Part shown: piece by piece, positions 35,247-43,146 of the stretch | How the letters are laid out: every line of letters starts with the position of its first letter | Numbering within the stretch: position 1 is the first letter of the stretch | NCBI RefSeq assembly: GCF_000218545.1 | Contig: NC_015671.1 | Span: 1 to 64,000 of the forward strand | Direction of reading: 5' to 3' | Source of the DNA: Cellulomonas gilvus ATCC 13127 | GTDB lineage: Bacteria; Actinomycetota; Actinomycetes; Actinomycetales; Cellulomonadaceae | DNA length: 64,000 bases | The notes under the pieces: model-generated | Told to the model about the DNA's origin: nothing | Databases searched by the model: none | What the model saw: only the letters and a program-made list of their open reading frames with translations | Position numbers and translations under genes: made by a program

Positions 35247-36644
35247 TCACCCGCCCGTACCCGTGGGCCGGTCGGTGGGGGCGGGCGTGCGCGTCGGTGT
35301 CGGGGTGGGAGTGGGCGTGGGCGTGGGGCTGGGGGTGGGCGTCGGCGTGGGCTCGGGTGCGACCACGAGCTCGTCGACGAGCGCCCGCGCGGCCGCCAGG
35401 TCCTCGGCGTGGATCGTCTGTCCCACGCGGTCGCGCACGTACTGCGACTGGATGTCCGCCACGGCGATGCCCGTGCGCTCGGCCACGGTCGCCAGGCTCA
35501 GCGCGCCGATCGAGCCCGGAACGCCCTGGAACACGGCGACCTCGTCGCCGTCGAGACCCACGTACCACTGCGTGCGCGTCCAGGCCCACGCACCGCCCAC
35601 GAGCGCGACGAGCGCGACGACGACGAGCGCCCCCGCGAGCGTGCCGCGGACCCGACGCCGCGGCGCAGGCTCGTCGGTGCCGGGCACGAGCGGCTCGTCG
35701 TCGGTGTCGCTGTCGCCCGCCCCGGCCGCCGGGTCGTCGGCGTCCGCCGCGGGCGTGACCGGACGGCCGGCGCGCTGCGCGCGGGCCGCGGCCTGCGCGA
35801 GCCCCGCCGCGCGCGCGGCCGGACCGTCGGCCGCGACCGTCGGGTCGTCGCGCGTCGTCGCGGCCGCACCCACCACCTGCGGGGCCGTGCCGGGCGCCGC
35901 ACCGTCCGCGGCGTCGTCGAGGTCGACCACGTCCGCGAGCACCACGCTCACGTTGTCGCCCCCGCCGCCGCGCAGCGCGAGCTGGACCAGCCGGTCCGCG
36001 CACGCCTCGATGTCGGTCAGGTCGCGCATGGTCGTCTCGATCGTCTCGGCCGAGACGAAGCCGGACAGGCCGTCGGAGCACAGCAGCCAGCGGTCGCCGG
36101 GCCGCGCCTCGCGCACCGAGAGGTCGGGCGTCAGGTCGGTCTCGAAGTCGCCCAGCACGCGCATCACCACCGAGCGCTGCGGGTGGTGCTCCGCCTCCTC
36201 GGGCGTGATGCGGCCGATGTCCACCAGGTGCTGCACGAACGTGTGGTCGGTGGTGACCTGGGTCAGCGCGCCGTCCCGCAGCAGGTAGCCGCGCGAGTCG
36301 CCCAGGTGCACCATCGCGAGCTTGTTGCCCGTGCGCAGGATCGCGGTGACGGTGGTCCCCATGCCGGCGAGCTCGGGCTCGGCCTTGGCGCGCGCCAGGA
36401 TCTCCTCGCGCGCGTCGTCCAGCGCCTGCTCGAGCTCGTCGAGCGCGTCGTCGGGGCCGTGCGCCTCGTCGTCCAGCGGTGCGAACGTCGCGACGACGAC
36501 CGACGACGCGACGTCGCCGCCCGCGTGGCCGCCCATGCCGTCCGCGACCATGAGCAGGTGCGGTCCGGCGTACGCGGAGTCCTGGTTGTTGGTGCGCACC
36601 AGCCCGACGTCGGACCGTGCCGTGTACCGCAGCGCGACGGACAT
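35247..36644 (-). CDS. pstP: PP2C-type serine/threonine phosphatase PstP
   Basis: The 465-residue enzyme removes phosphates added by PknA and PknB. The PP2C domain (about 1-235) has the metal-binding motifs VADGMGGHAGGDVAS, HLGDSRGYLL, LCSDGLSGFV and GGGGDNVSVVLADV. A disordered linker (about 240-350), one membrane helix (near 355-375) and a short extracellular domain follow. The tail is almost pure Pro-Thr (PTPTPTPSPTPTPT), encoded by a G-rich hexanucleotide-like tract at 35276-35345. Its gene position between fhaB and rodA is conserved. Confidence 0.94.
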   Translation of the reverse strand: MSVALRYTARSDVGLVRTNNQDSAYAGPHLLMVADGMGGHAGGDVASSVVVATFAPLDDEAHGPDDALDELEQALDDAREEILARAKAEPELAGMGTTVTAILRTGNKLAMVHLGDSRGYLLRDGALTQVTTDHTFVQHLVDIGRITPEEAEHHPQRSVVMRVLGDFETDLTPDLSVREARPGDRWLLCSDGLSGFVSAETIETTMRDLTDIEACADRLVQLALRGGGGDNVSVVLADVVDLDDAADGAAPGTAPQVVGAAATTRDDPTVAADGPAARAAGLAQAAARAQRAGRPVTPAADADDPAAGAGDSDTDDEPLVPGTDEPAPRRRVRGTLAGALVVVALVALVGGAWAWTRTQWYVGLDGDEVAVFQGVPGSIGALSLATVAERTGIAVADIQSQYVRDRVGQTIHAEDLAAARALVDELVVAPEPTPTPTPSPTPTPTPTPTPTRTPAPTDRPTGTGG

Positions 36645-36648
36645 GGCC

Positions 36649-37164
36649 CTACCCCTGCAGCTCGACCACGCTGCGCCCGACGCGCACCGTGGATCCGGGG
36701 GCCAGCCTGACGGGCTGCTCGACGCGCTGCTCGCCGACGAACGTCCCGTTGGTCGAGCCGAGGTCCTCGACGTACCAGTCGCCGCCCTGCGGGTAGATGC
36801 GCGCGTGGCGCGAGCTCGAGTAGTCGTCGTCGAGCACCAGCGTGCAGCCGGGTGCGCGGCCGATCAGCACCGCCGACTGCGTGAGCGGCACGATCGTGCC
36901 CGTGAGCGGACCCTGCGTGACCACCAGGCGGGACTGGCGCGTGCCGCGTGCCGCACGCGGGCTGACCGCGGGCGTCGGCGCGGTCACGGGCGGAGCTCCG
37001 GGCGCCGCGGGTGCCGCGGGTGCGGGCTGCGGGGCCGACGAGCGGCGCTTGGTGATCCGGGTCCCGTACAGGTCGCGCCGGAGCACCGCGATCGAGGACA
37101 GCACCAGCAGCCACAGCAGGGCCAGGTAGCCCAGCCGCAGCAGGGTGACGGTCAGCTCGCTCAT
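36649..37164 (-). CDS. fhaB: FHA-domain protein FhaB
   Basis: The 171-residue protein has an N-terminal membrane helix (LGYLALLWLLVLSSIAVL), a Pro/Ala linker and a C-terminal FHA domain with LIGRAPGCTLVLDDDYSSSRH and GSTNGTFVGEQRV. FHA domains bind phosphothreonine, so it is a likely adaptor for PknA/PknB. The stop lies 4 bp from the pstP start. Confidence 0.93.
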   Translation of the reverse strand: MSELTVTLLRLGYLALLWLLVLSSIAVLRRDLYGTRITKRRSSAPQPAPAAPAAPGAPPVTAPTPAVSPRAARGTRQSRLVVTQGPLTGTIVPLTQSAVLIGRAPGCTLVLDDDYSSSRHARIYPQGGDWYVEDLGSTNGTFVGEQRVEQPVRLAPGSTVRVGRSVVELQG

Positions 37165-37228
37165 CGCGTCCGGCTCACCTGCTCGTGCGTCGCGCGGCTC
37201 GACGGGGCCGTGCGCGTGCTCGGCCGGC

Positions 37229-37936
37229 TCACTCGTCAGCGTCCGCGTCGCCGCCCGTCCAGAACAGGATGCGTGTCCGGCCGATGGTCAGGGTGTTCCC
37301 GTCCAGCAACGTCGCCGCGGGGACCTTGTGACCCTCGACGAACAGGCCGTTGGTGGATCCCATGTCGCTCGCGACGACGCCGTCGGGGTTGACCCGGATC
37401 TCCAGGTGGCGGCGGGACACGCCCGGGTCGTCGACGATGATGTCCGCCTCCGAGCCGCGGCCGATCACCGTGACGGGGCCGGTCAGCAGGTAGCGCTGCC
37501 CGTCGATGTCCAGCAGCGGGTGACGCGGGCTGGGCGCCGCGGCGGTGGCCGGTGCGACCGCGCCGCGCACCGTGGCGCTGTGCACCTCGAAGCGCCCCGC
37601 CTCGAGCTCGGTGTCCTCGGTGAAGCTCACCGTGACCGGCCCGACGAACGCGTAGCGCTGGCTGGCGGCGTAGTCCGTGACGTTCGCGGCGAACTCGTCG
37701 GCGAGCGCCTCCGCGCCCCACGCCTCGACCTGGTCGTAGTCCGGCGTGGAGAGCTCGATGGTGAACTCGTTCGGCACGACGGTGCGGTCACGGCCCACCA
37801 CGGCCGCGCGCTCGTCGACCTCGCGGCGCAGCCGGCTCGCCATGTCCACGGGCTTGAGGTCGCTGCGGAAGGTCCGGGCGAACGCGTTGTTCACCGCGCG
37901 CTCGACGCCGTTCTCGAACTTGTCCAGGAATCCCAT
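37229..37936 (-). CDS. fhaA: FHA-domain protein FhaA (DUF3662-FHA)
   Basis: The 235-residue protein joins an N-terminal DUF3662 domain (about 1-115, starting MGFLDKFENGVERAVNNAF) to a C-terminal FHA domain (about 150-235). The FHA phosphothreonine-binding loops read GRGSEADIIVDDPGVSRRH and GSTNGLFVEG. FhaA binds phosphorylated partners in the PknB network, including the MviN flippase in mycobacteria. The ATG has an excellent AAGGAGGTG ribosome binding site. It is the first gene of the minus-strand unit that ends with pknB. Confidence 0.93.
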   Translation of the reverse strand: MGFLDKFENGVERAVNNAFARTFRSDLKPVDMASRLRREVDERAAVVGRDRTVVPNEFTIELSTPDYDQVEAWGAEALADEFAANVTDYAASQRYAFVGPVTVSFTEDTELEAGRFEVHSATVRGAVAPATAAAPSPRHPLLDIDGQRYLLTGPVTVIGRGSEADIIVDDPGVSRRHLEIRVNPDGVVASDMGSTNGLFVEGHKVPAATLLDGNTLTIGRTRILFWTGGDADADE

Positions 37937-38084
37937 CCGCCCACCTCCTTCCGTCCGCACTCTGCCACGCACCGCACGCGCAGCACGCATGACGGCGCCG
38001 TCGGCGACGACGCGCGTCTGCTCGATGGTATCCGCGCGGCAGCCGACGGCGGCCGTGACGCACCCGTTCGGCCTCAGGGGGTCC

Positions 38085-38282
38085 TCACGGGGTGGTGCGG
38101 TCACCCTTCTGCTCGTCGAGCAGGTCCTTGGCCTTGTCGACCACCTGGTCGACCTTCGCGTCGGTCCCGTCGTCCGTGCGCGCCTTGAGCGCGTCGGCCG
38201 CCTTGTCGAGCGCGTCCTTGGCCTGCTCCTCGTGCCCCGAGAGCGCACCCTTGGCCTTCGCCACGAGGTCGTCGATGCCCAT
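38085..38282 (-). CDS. MT0933-like antitoxin-family small protein
   Basis: The 65-residue protein (MGIDDLVAKAKGALSGHEEQ at the start) is charged and helical, with repeated Lys/Ala/Asp heptads such as VDQVVDKAKDLLDEQK. It matches the pattern of the MT0933/Rv0909-like antitoxin family. No toxin gene is adjacent, so an antitoxin role is doubtful; it may instead be a stress-type helical protein. GGAGGTG precedes the ATG. Confidence 0.6.
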   Translation of the reverse strand: MGIDDLVAKAKGALSGHEEQAKDALDKAADALKARTDDGTDAKVDQVVDKAKDLLDEQKGDRTTP

Positions 38283-38442
38283 CGCGTCCACCTCCCGCAC
38301 CGGCACGGGCCCTGCGCCGCATGCCACCGCCCAGTCTCCCGACCCCGGGCTCCCGCTGCACGCCGACCGCACGATCGTGCGGATCGTGCGCCTCCCGGCG
38401 TGCCGGGGCGGGCGTGTGGGTGGTCGGGAGCACCCTGGGGGC

Positions 38443-39009
38443 ATGGTGACGATCTCCTGCTCGTGCGGCGCGGTCACGACGTCGCGCCGCAACCCCCTGC
38501 ACGCGATGTCCGCCGCGGAGCGGTTCGAGTGCGTGCGCACCGCGTGGAGCGCGTGCGACGGGTTCCTCACGATCGAGGTGGACGCCTCCTGGCACCCGGG
38601 CACCGACGCGCCCGACGAGCGCTGCGTCGTGCTGGTGGACATGGACGCGCTCGACGCGTGCGCGGGCCTGGACCCGATCGAGGCGGAGGGGATCGCCGCG
38701 CTGCTGCGGCTCGCGCACGTGCGCGGCCGGGTGCTGCCCGATCCGGTGCTCGTCGGGCCGGTGCGCTTCCGCGTGACGCCGGCCGAGGAGTTCACGGGTG
38801 CCGTCACGTACCTGGTGCACGACGGCGCGACCACGCTCCTCGAGCACACGTGCGCGTACGGCGGCCGCGACGAGCTCGCGTCGCTCGTGGACCTGTACCG
38901 CGAGCACGGCGCACCGGCCCTGGTGCAGGTCGACGGCCTCGCCGACCGGCTGGGCCTCGCGCTCGCGGTCCAAGGCGTGCGGCGCGCGCGCACCCCGTCG
39001 GTCGCCTGA
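38443..39009 (+). CDS. Protein of unknown function, 188 residues
   Basis: I do not recognise this protein. It starts MVTISCSCGAVTTSRRNPLH. The N-terminal CSCG and a further Cys pair near residues 29 and 37 could bind metal, but no standard zinc motif is complete. The rest is a mixed alpha/beta protein with EEFTGAVTYLVHDGATTLLE near residue 115. It is a single gene, divergent from the small gene at 38085 and 179 bp before pstC. Codon use is like its neighbours. Confidence 0.6.
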   Translation: MVTISCSCGAVTTSRRNPLHAMSAAERFECVRTAWSACDGFLTIEVDASWHPGTDAPDERCVVLVDMDALDACAGLDPIEAEGIAALLRLAHVRGRVLPDPVLVGPVRFRVTPAEEFTGAVTYLVHDGATTLLEHTCAYGGRDELASLVDLYREHGAPALVQVDGLADRLGLALAVQGVRRARTPSVA

Positions 39010-39071
39010 CCCCGGCGCGCCTGCCGCCGATGTCCGGTCATCGGTCGGCCGACGCCCCCGCGTCCTCCCGC

Positions 39072-39104
39072 GGTTCCTGACCGTTCGCCCTCCCGTCACC
39101 CGCG
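39072..39104 (+). promoter_or_regulatory. Candidate PHO box upstream of pstC
   Basis: Two adjacent 11-base units, GTTCGCCCTCC (39083-39093) and CGTCACCCGCG (39094-39104), resemble the actinobacterial PhoP direct repeat (consensus near GKTCAYYYRSG; 8 and 10 matches of 11). A weaker third unit, GGTTCCTGACC, precedes them. The site is 85 bp upstream of pstC. Confidence 0.4.
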
Positions 39105-39188
39105 GCTGCCATCGTCGGGCCGCCCGGCCGACCGACCGGGACCCGGTGGACGGGCCGGCCGTGCCCGGCGGGAGGAGCGCAGCGCCCG

Positions 39189-40169
39189 ATGGCTGCCATC
39201 GACGTGCCGCGCCGCATCAGCACGCGGCGAGCGCCCAGCGACCGCGCCTTCCGGGCGGTGCTCACGGTCAGCGGCATCGGCGTGCTCGTCGTCATGGCGA
39301 CCGTCGGCGGGTTCCTGCTGCTGCGCGCGTGGGACGCGCTGCGGGTCTCGGGGTGGTCCTTCCTCACGACGCAGGCGTGGGAGCCGGACTCGGGCAACTT
39401 CGGGATCGCCGCGATCCTCGTCGGGACGGTGCTCATCGCGCTCGTCGCGATCCTGGTGGCCGTGCCGTTCGCCCTGGGCGTCGCGCTCTACATCAACGAG
39501 TTCGCGCCGCCGCGCGTCAAGGCCGCGCTGACCAGCACGGTCGACCTCATGGCCGCGATCCCGTCCGTGGTGTTCGGGCTGTGGGGCTTCTTCTTCCTGC
39601 AGGGTCACGTCACCGGACTGGCGCGGTGGCTGTCGACGACCTTCGCGTGGTTCCCGCCGTTCCGGGTGCCGGGCACGGACCCCGACGACCCGCTCGCGAG
39701 CGCGACGGTCTACACGTCGTCCACGTTCATCGCGGGCCTGGTGGTGGCGATGATGATCACGCCGGTGATCGCCTCGATCATGCGGGAGGTGTTCTCGCAG
39801 GCTCCCGTGGGTGAGCGCGAGGGTGCGCTCGCGCTCGGCTCGACGCGCTGGGGCATGATCCGCGCGGTGGTGCTCCCGTTCGGCAAGGGCGGCATCATCG
39901 GCGGCACCATGCTGGGCCTGGGCCGTGCGCTCGGGGAGACGATCGCGGTCTACATGATCATCTCGCCCGTGTTCGCCATCCAGTGGCACGTGCTGGCGAA
40001 CGGCGGCAGCTCGGTGTCCTCGCTGATCGCGCTGCGCTACGGCGAGTCGACGCCGTTCGGCATGTCGGCGCTGATGGCCGCGGGCCTGGCGCTGTTCCTC
40101 ATGACGCTCGTCGTGAACTTCGCGGCGTCCTCGGTGGTCGCGCGCTCGCGGTCGGGGGCGAGCAGCTGA
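39189..40169 (+). CDS. pstC: Phosphate ABC transporter permease PstC
   Basis: The 326-residue protein is one of two channel subunits for high-affinity phosphate uptake. It has six membrane segments and PstC-type text such as VALYINEFAPPRVKAALTST, DLMAAIPSVVFGLWGFFFLQ and the permease EAA-like loop EREGALALGSTRWGMIRAVV. The gene opens the operon and overlaps pstA by TGATG. GGGAGGAG lies about 12 bp before the ATG. Confidence 0.94.
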   Translation: MAAIDVPRRISTRRAPSDRAFRAVLTVSGIGVLVVMATVGGFLLLRAWDALRVSGWSFLTTQAWEPDSGNFGIAAILVGTVLIALVAILVAVPFALGVALYINEFAPPRVKAALTSTVDLMAAIPSVVFGLWGFFFLQGHVTGLARWLSTTFAWFPPFRVPGTDPDDPLASATVYTSSTFIAGLVVAMMITPVIASIMREVFSQAPVGEREGALALGSTRWGMIRAVVLPFGKGGIIGGTMLGLGRALGETIAVYMIISPVFAIQWHVLANGGSSVSSLIALRYGESTPFGMSALMAAGLALFLMTLVVNFAASSVVARSRSGASS

Positions 40170-41470
40170 TGACGCTGGTCGCCGAGCCGCCGACCGCCCC
40201 GCCGGCGGCACCCCCGGACACGCCCCCCACGCCCGGCCCGCTCCCGCCGCCGGCCGCACCCGTCGCGCGCGCCGTGGAGCAACGTCGTCAGCTGCGCGGC
40301 ACGCGCCTCGGGGACGTGCTGGACGTGGCCGGCGCGGCCGTCGCGGCGCTCGCGCTCACCGGGCTGCTGGCCTCCCAGGTGCTGCCGATCAACCATCCGC
40401 TGGGGTTCGGCGCGCTGGCCGCGGTGACGTTCCTCGCGCTGTACGCGCTCCTGGTCTCGCTCACCGAGGGCGCCGTGATGGTGCGGGACCGCCTGGTCGC
40501 AGTCGTCGTGCACGGCCTCGCGGGTGCCGTGGTGCTGACGCTCGGCTTCGTCGTGGTGTTCACCGTCGCGCGCGGCGCGACCGCGCTGCCGCACGTCAAC
40601 TTCTTCACGCAGGACATGGCGCAGGCCGGCCCGCTCGACCCGCTGGACCGTGGCGGGATCGTGCACGCGATCGTCGGGACGCTCCTGCAGATCACGATCG
40701 CGCTGGCGATCACCGTCCCGCTCGGGCTGCTGACCGCGCTGTTCCTGAGCGAGATGCCGGGACGCCTGGCCCGCCTGGTGCGGACCGTCGTGGAGGCCAT
40801 GACCGCGCTGCCGTCGATCGTCGCGGGGCTGTTCGTGTACGCGACGCTGATCCTGGCGCTCGGGGTGCCCAAGTCGGGGCTCGCGGCCGCGACGGCGATC
40901 AGCATCATGATGCTGCCGATCATGGTCCGGTCCTCGGACGTGGTGCTGCGCCTGGTCCCCGGGACGCTCAAGGAGGCGTCCTACGCGCTGGGGGCCGGGC
41001 AGCTGCGGACCGTGACGCACGTCGTGCTGCCGACCGCACGTTCGGGGCTGACCACGGCGGTCATCCTCGCGACCGCGCGCGGCATCGGCGAGACGTCTCC
41101 CGTACTGCTGACCTCGGGCTTCACCGCCGCCATGAACGCCGACCCGACGCAGGGCCCGATGGTCTCGCTGCCGCTCGCGATCTTCCAGTTCGTCAAGTCG
41201 CCCGAACCCACGATGGTCGCGCGCGGGTTCGGCACGGCCGCGGTCCTGATGCTGCTCGTGCTGCTGCTGTTCGTCGCGGCCCGTGTGGTCGGCGGACGCA
41301 CGCCCCAGGCGCGTGAGGACCGCCGCCTGCGGCGGGTGGCCGCGCGTGACCGAGGCCGTGCCCGCGACGCCACCGCGCCCACCCTCGCGCCCGCGCTCGC
41401 GCCCGCCCCCCGCCGACCCCGTGGCCGGCGTCCCGTCCGTGCCCCGGAACCTCTCGAGGAGACCCCGTGA
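40169..41470 (+). CDS. pstA: Phosphate ABC transporter permease PstA
   Basis: The 433-residue PstA is longer than usual because of a Pro-rich N-terminal extension (about 1-45) and a basic Pro/Ala-rich C-terminal tail (about 385-433). The permease core has about eight membrane segments. It includes LFLSEMPGRLARLVRTVVEA, MTALPSIVAGLFVYA and the EAA-like loop KEASYALGAGQLRTVTHVVL. The start overlaps pstC and the stop overlaps pstS, so the proteins are translationally coupled. Confidence 0.92.
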   Translation: MTLVAEPPTAPPAAPPDTPPTPGPLPPPAAPVARAVEQRRQLRGTRLGDVLDVAGAAVAALALTGLLASQVLPINHPLGFGALAAVTFLALYALLVSLTEGAVMVRDRLVAVVVHGLAGAVVLTLGFVVVFTVARGATALPHVNFFTQDMAQAGPLDPLDRGGIVHAIVGTLLQITIALAITVPLGLLTALFLSEMPGRLARLVRTVVEAMTALPSIVAGLFVYATLILALGVPKSGLAAATAISIMMLPIMVRSSDVVLRLVPGTLKEASYALGAGQLRTVTHVVLPTARSGLTTAVILATARGIGETSPVLLTSGFTAAMNADPTQGPMVSLPLAIFQFVKSPEPTMVARGFGTAAVLMLLVLLLFVAARVVGGRTPQAREDRRLRRVAARDRGRARDATAPTLAPALAPAPRRPRGRRPVRAPEPLEETP

Positions 41471-43146
41471 ACCACCGCCTGCGCGCCGCCGTGACCGCGG
41501 TCGGCGTGCTGCTCGTCGGGCTGCTCGGCGCCGCACCGGCCGCCGCCGAGTCGTTCGTCCCCGTCAACGGAGCCGGCTCGTCCTGGAGCTCGAACGCCGT
41601 GGACCAGTGGCGGCGCAACGTCGAGCAGTACGGCATGCGCATCAACTACGCGAGCACGGGATCGTCCGACGGCCGCAACCAGTTCAAGGCCGGCACGGTC
41701 GACTTCGCGATCACCGAGATCCCGTACGGGCTCAAGGACGGCGGCGTGGTGGACACGCCGCCCACGCGCGGGTTCGTGTACCTGCCGATCGTCGCGGGCG
41801 GGACCGCGTTCATGTACAACCTCACGTCCGGCGGCAAGCGGATCACCAACCTGCGGCTTTCGGGCGAGGCGATCACCGGCATCTTCACGGGCACGATCAC
41901 CACGTGGGACGACCCGCTCATCGCGGACGACAACCCGTCCCTGCAGCTCCCCAAGCGCAAGATCGTCCCGGTGGTGCGCTCGGACGGCTCGGGCTCGACC
42001 GCCCAGTTCGCCACGTGGATGGCCTCGCAGCACCGCTCGGCATGGGACGCGTACTGCCGTGCCGCGGGGCGGTCCACGCCGTGCGGCGTGACGTCCACCT
42101 ACCCCGTGGTCCCGGGGCGCGGCTTCGTCGCGCAGCCGAACTCGCAGGGCGTCGCGGGCTACGTCGCGCAGACCGGCAACGAGGGCACGATCACGTACGT
42201 CGAATACTCCTACGCGCTCAAGACCGGTTACCCGGTGGCGAAGGTGCTCAACTCGGCCGACTACTTCGTGGAGCCCACCGCCTCGAACGTCGCGGTGGGG
42301 CTGCTGGGTGCGCGCATCAACACCGACGAGGGCTCGCCCAGCTACCTCACGCAGGACCTCACCGGCGTGTTCACCAACCGCGACGACCGGACGTACCCGC
42401 TGTCGTCCTACTCCTACATCGTGGTGCCCACGGGCACGGAGAACGGGTTCACGACCGCGAAGGGGTACACGCTCGGCGCGTTCGCCAACTACTTCCTGTG
42501 CGAGGGCCAGCAGCAGGCCGAGGTGCTCGGGTACTCGCCCCTGCCGATCAACCTGGTCAAGGCCGGCATGGAGCAGATCGTCAAGATCCCGGGCTCGACC
42601 ACGGTGACCACCGACATCGCGAAGTGCAACAACCCGACGTTCTCCTCCGACGGCGGCAACACGCTCGCCGAGAAGGCGCCGCACCCGTCGAAGTGCGACC
42701 ACCGGGACGCGACCGAGCAGTGCGACCGGCCGACCGGCGGCGCGCCGGGCGCACCCGACCCGGGTGACGGCGGTGACGACGGCGGTCCGGGTGACGACGG
42801 CGGCACGGACGGCGGCGGCACGGGCACGGGAGACGACGAGGGCGCCGGGACGCCCGACGACGGGTCGACCACCGGGCCCGGCTCGGGCACCGGCACGGAC
42901 GGCACGGGCGGTGGCGGCGGCGGACCGCAGGGCTGGGACGCGGTCACCGGCGGCGGGCCCGTGGTGTGCGAGGACGACACCGGCGTGTGCACCCAGGTGG
43001 TGTCGATGCCCGTCGAGACGTCCGCGACCGGTGCGAGCGGTCTGAGCCCCTGGGCCGTGGTCGCGGCCTGCGTGCTGCTGCTCGCGACCGTGGTGGTCCC
43101 GCCGCTCGTGGCGCGGTCGCGCCGGTCCGCCGGGGTGGCCGCGTGA
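41467..43146 (+). CDS. pstS: Phosphate-binding protein PstS with C-terminal membrane anchor
   Basis: The 559-residue protein is the phosphate receptor of the transporter. A signal peptide (about 1-28) ends AAAES without a lipobox Cys, unlike most Gram-positive PstS proteins. The PBP domain (about 29-410) contains GAGSSWSSNAVDQWR and the phosphate loop RSDGSGSTAQF. A Gly/Asp/Thr-rich linker (about 425-490) leads to a C-terminal membrane helix (AVVAACVLLLATVVVPPLVA) and an Arg-rich tail, which look like a non-canonical sorting signal or plain anchor. It overlaps pstA and the next gene. Confidence 0.88.
   Translation: MNHRLRAAVTAVGVLLVGLLGAAPAAAESFVPVNGAGSSWSSNAVDQWRRNVEQYGMRINYASTGSSDGRNQFKAGTVDFAITEIPYGLKDGGVVDTPPTRGFVYLPIVAGGTAFMYNLTSGGKRITNLRLSGEAITGIFTGTITTWDDPLIADDNPSLQLPKRKIVPVVRSDGSGSTAQFATWMASQHRSAWDAYCRAAGRSTPCGVTSTYPVVPGRGFVAQPNSQGVAGYVAQTGNEGTITYVEYSYALKTGYPVAKVLNSADYFVEPTASNVAVGLLGARINTDEGSPSYLTQDLTGVFTNRDDRTYPLSSYSYIVVPTGTENGFTTAKGYTLGAFANYFLCEGQQQAEVLGYSPLPINLVKAGMEQIVKIPGSTTVTTDIAKCNNPTFSSDGGNTLAEKAPHPSKCDHRDATEQCDRPTGGAPGAPDPGDGGDDGGPGDDGGTDGGGTGTGDDEGAGTPDDGSTTGPGSGTGTDGTGGGGGGPQGWDAVTGGGPVVCEDDTGVCTQVVSMPVETSATGASGLSPWAVVAACVLLLATVVVPPLVARSRRSAGVAA

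Noticed and set aside
35276..35345. G-rich repetitive DNA as a possible satellite or regulatory repeat
   Set aside because: It is explained by the Pro-Thr-rich C-terminal tail of PstP read on the minus strand.
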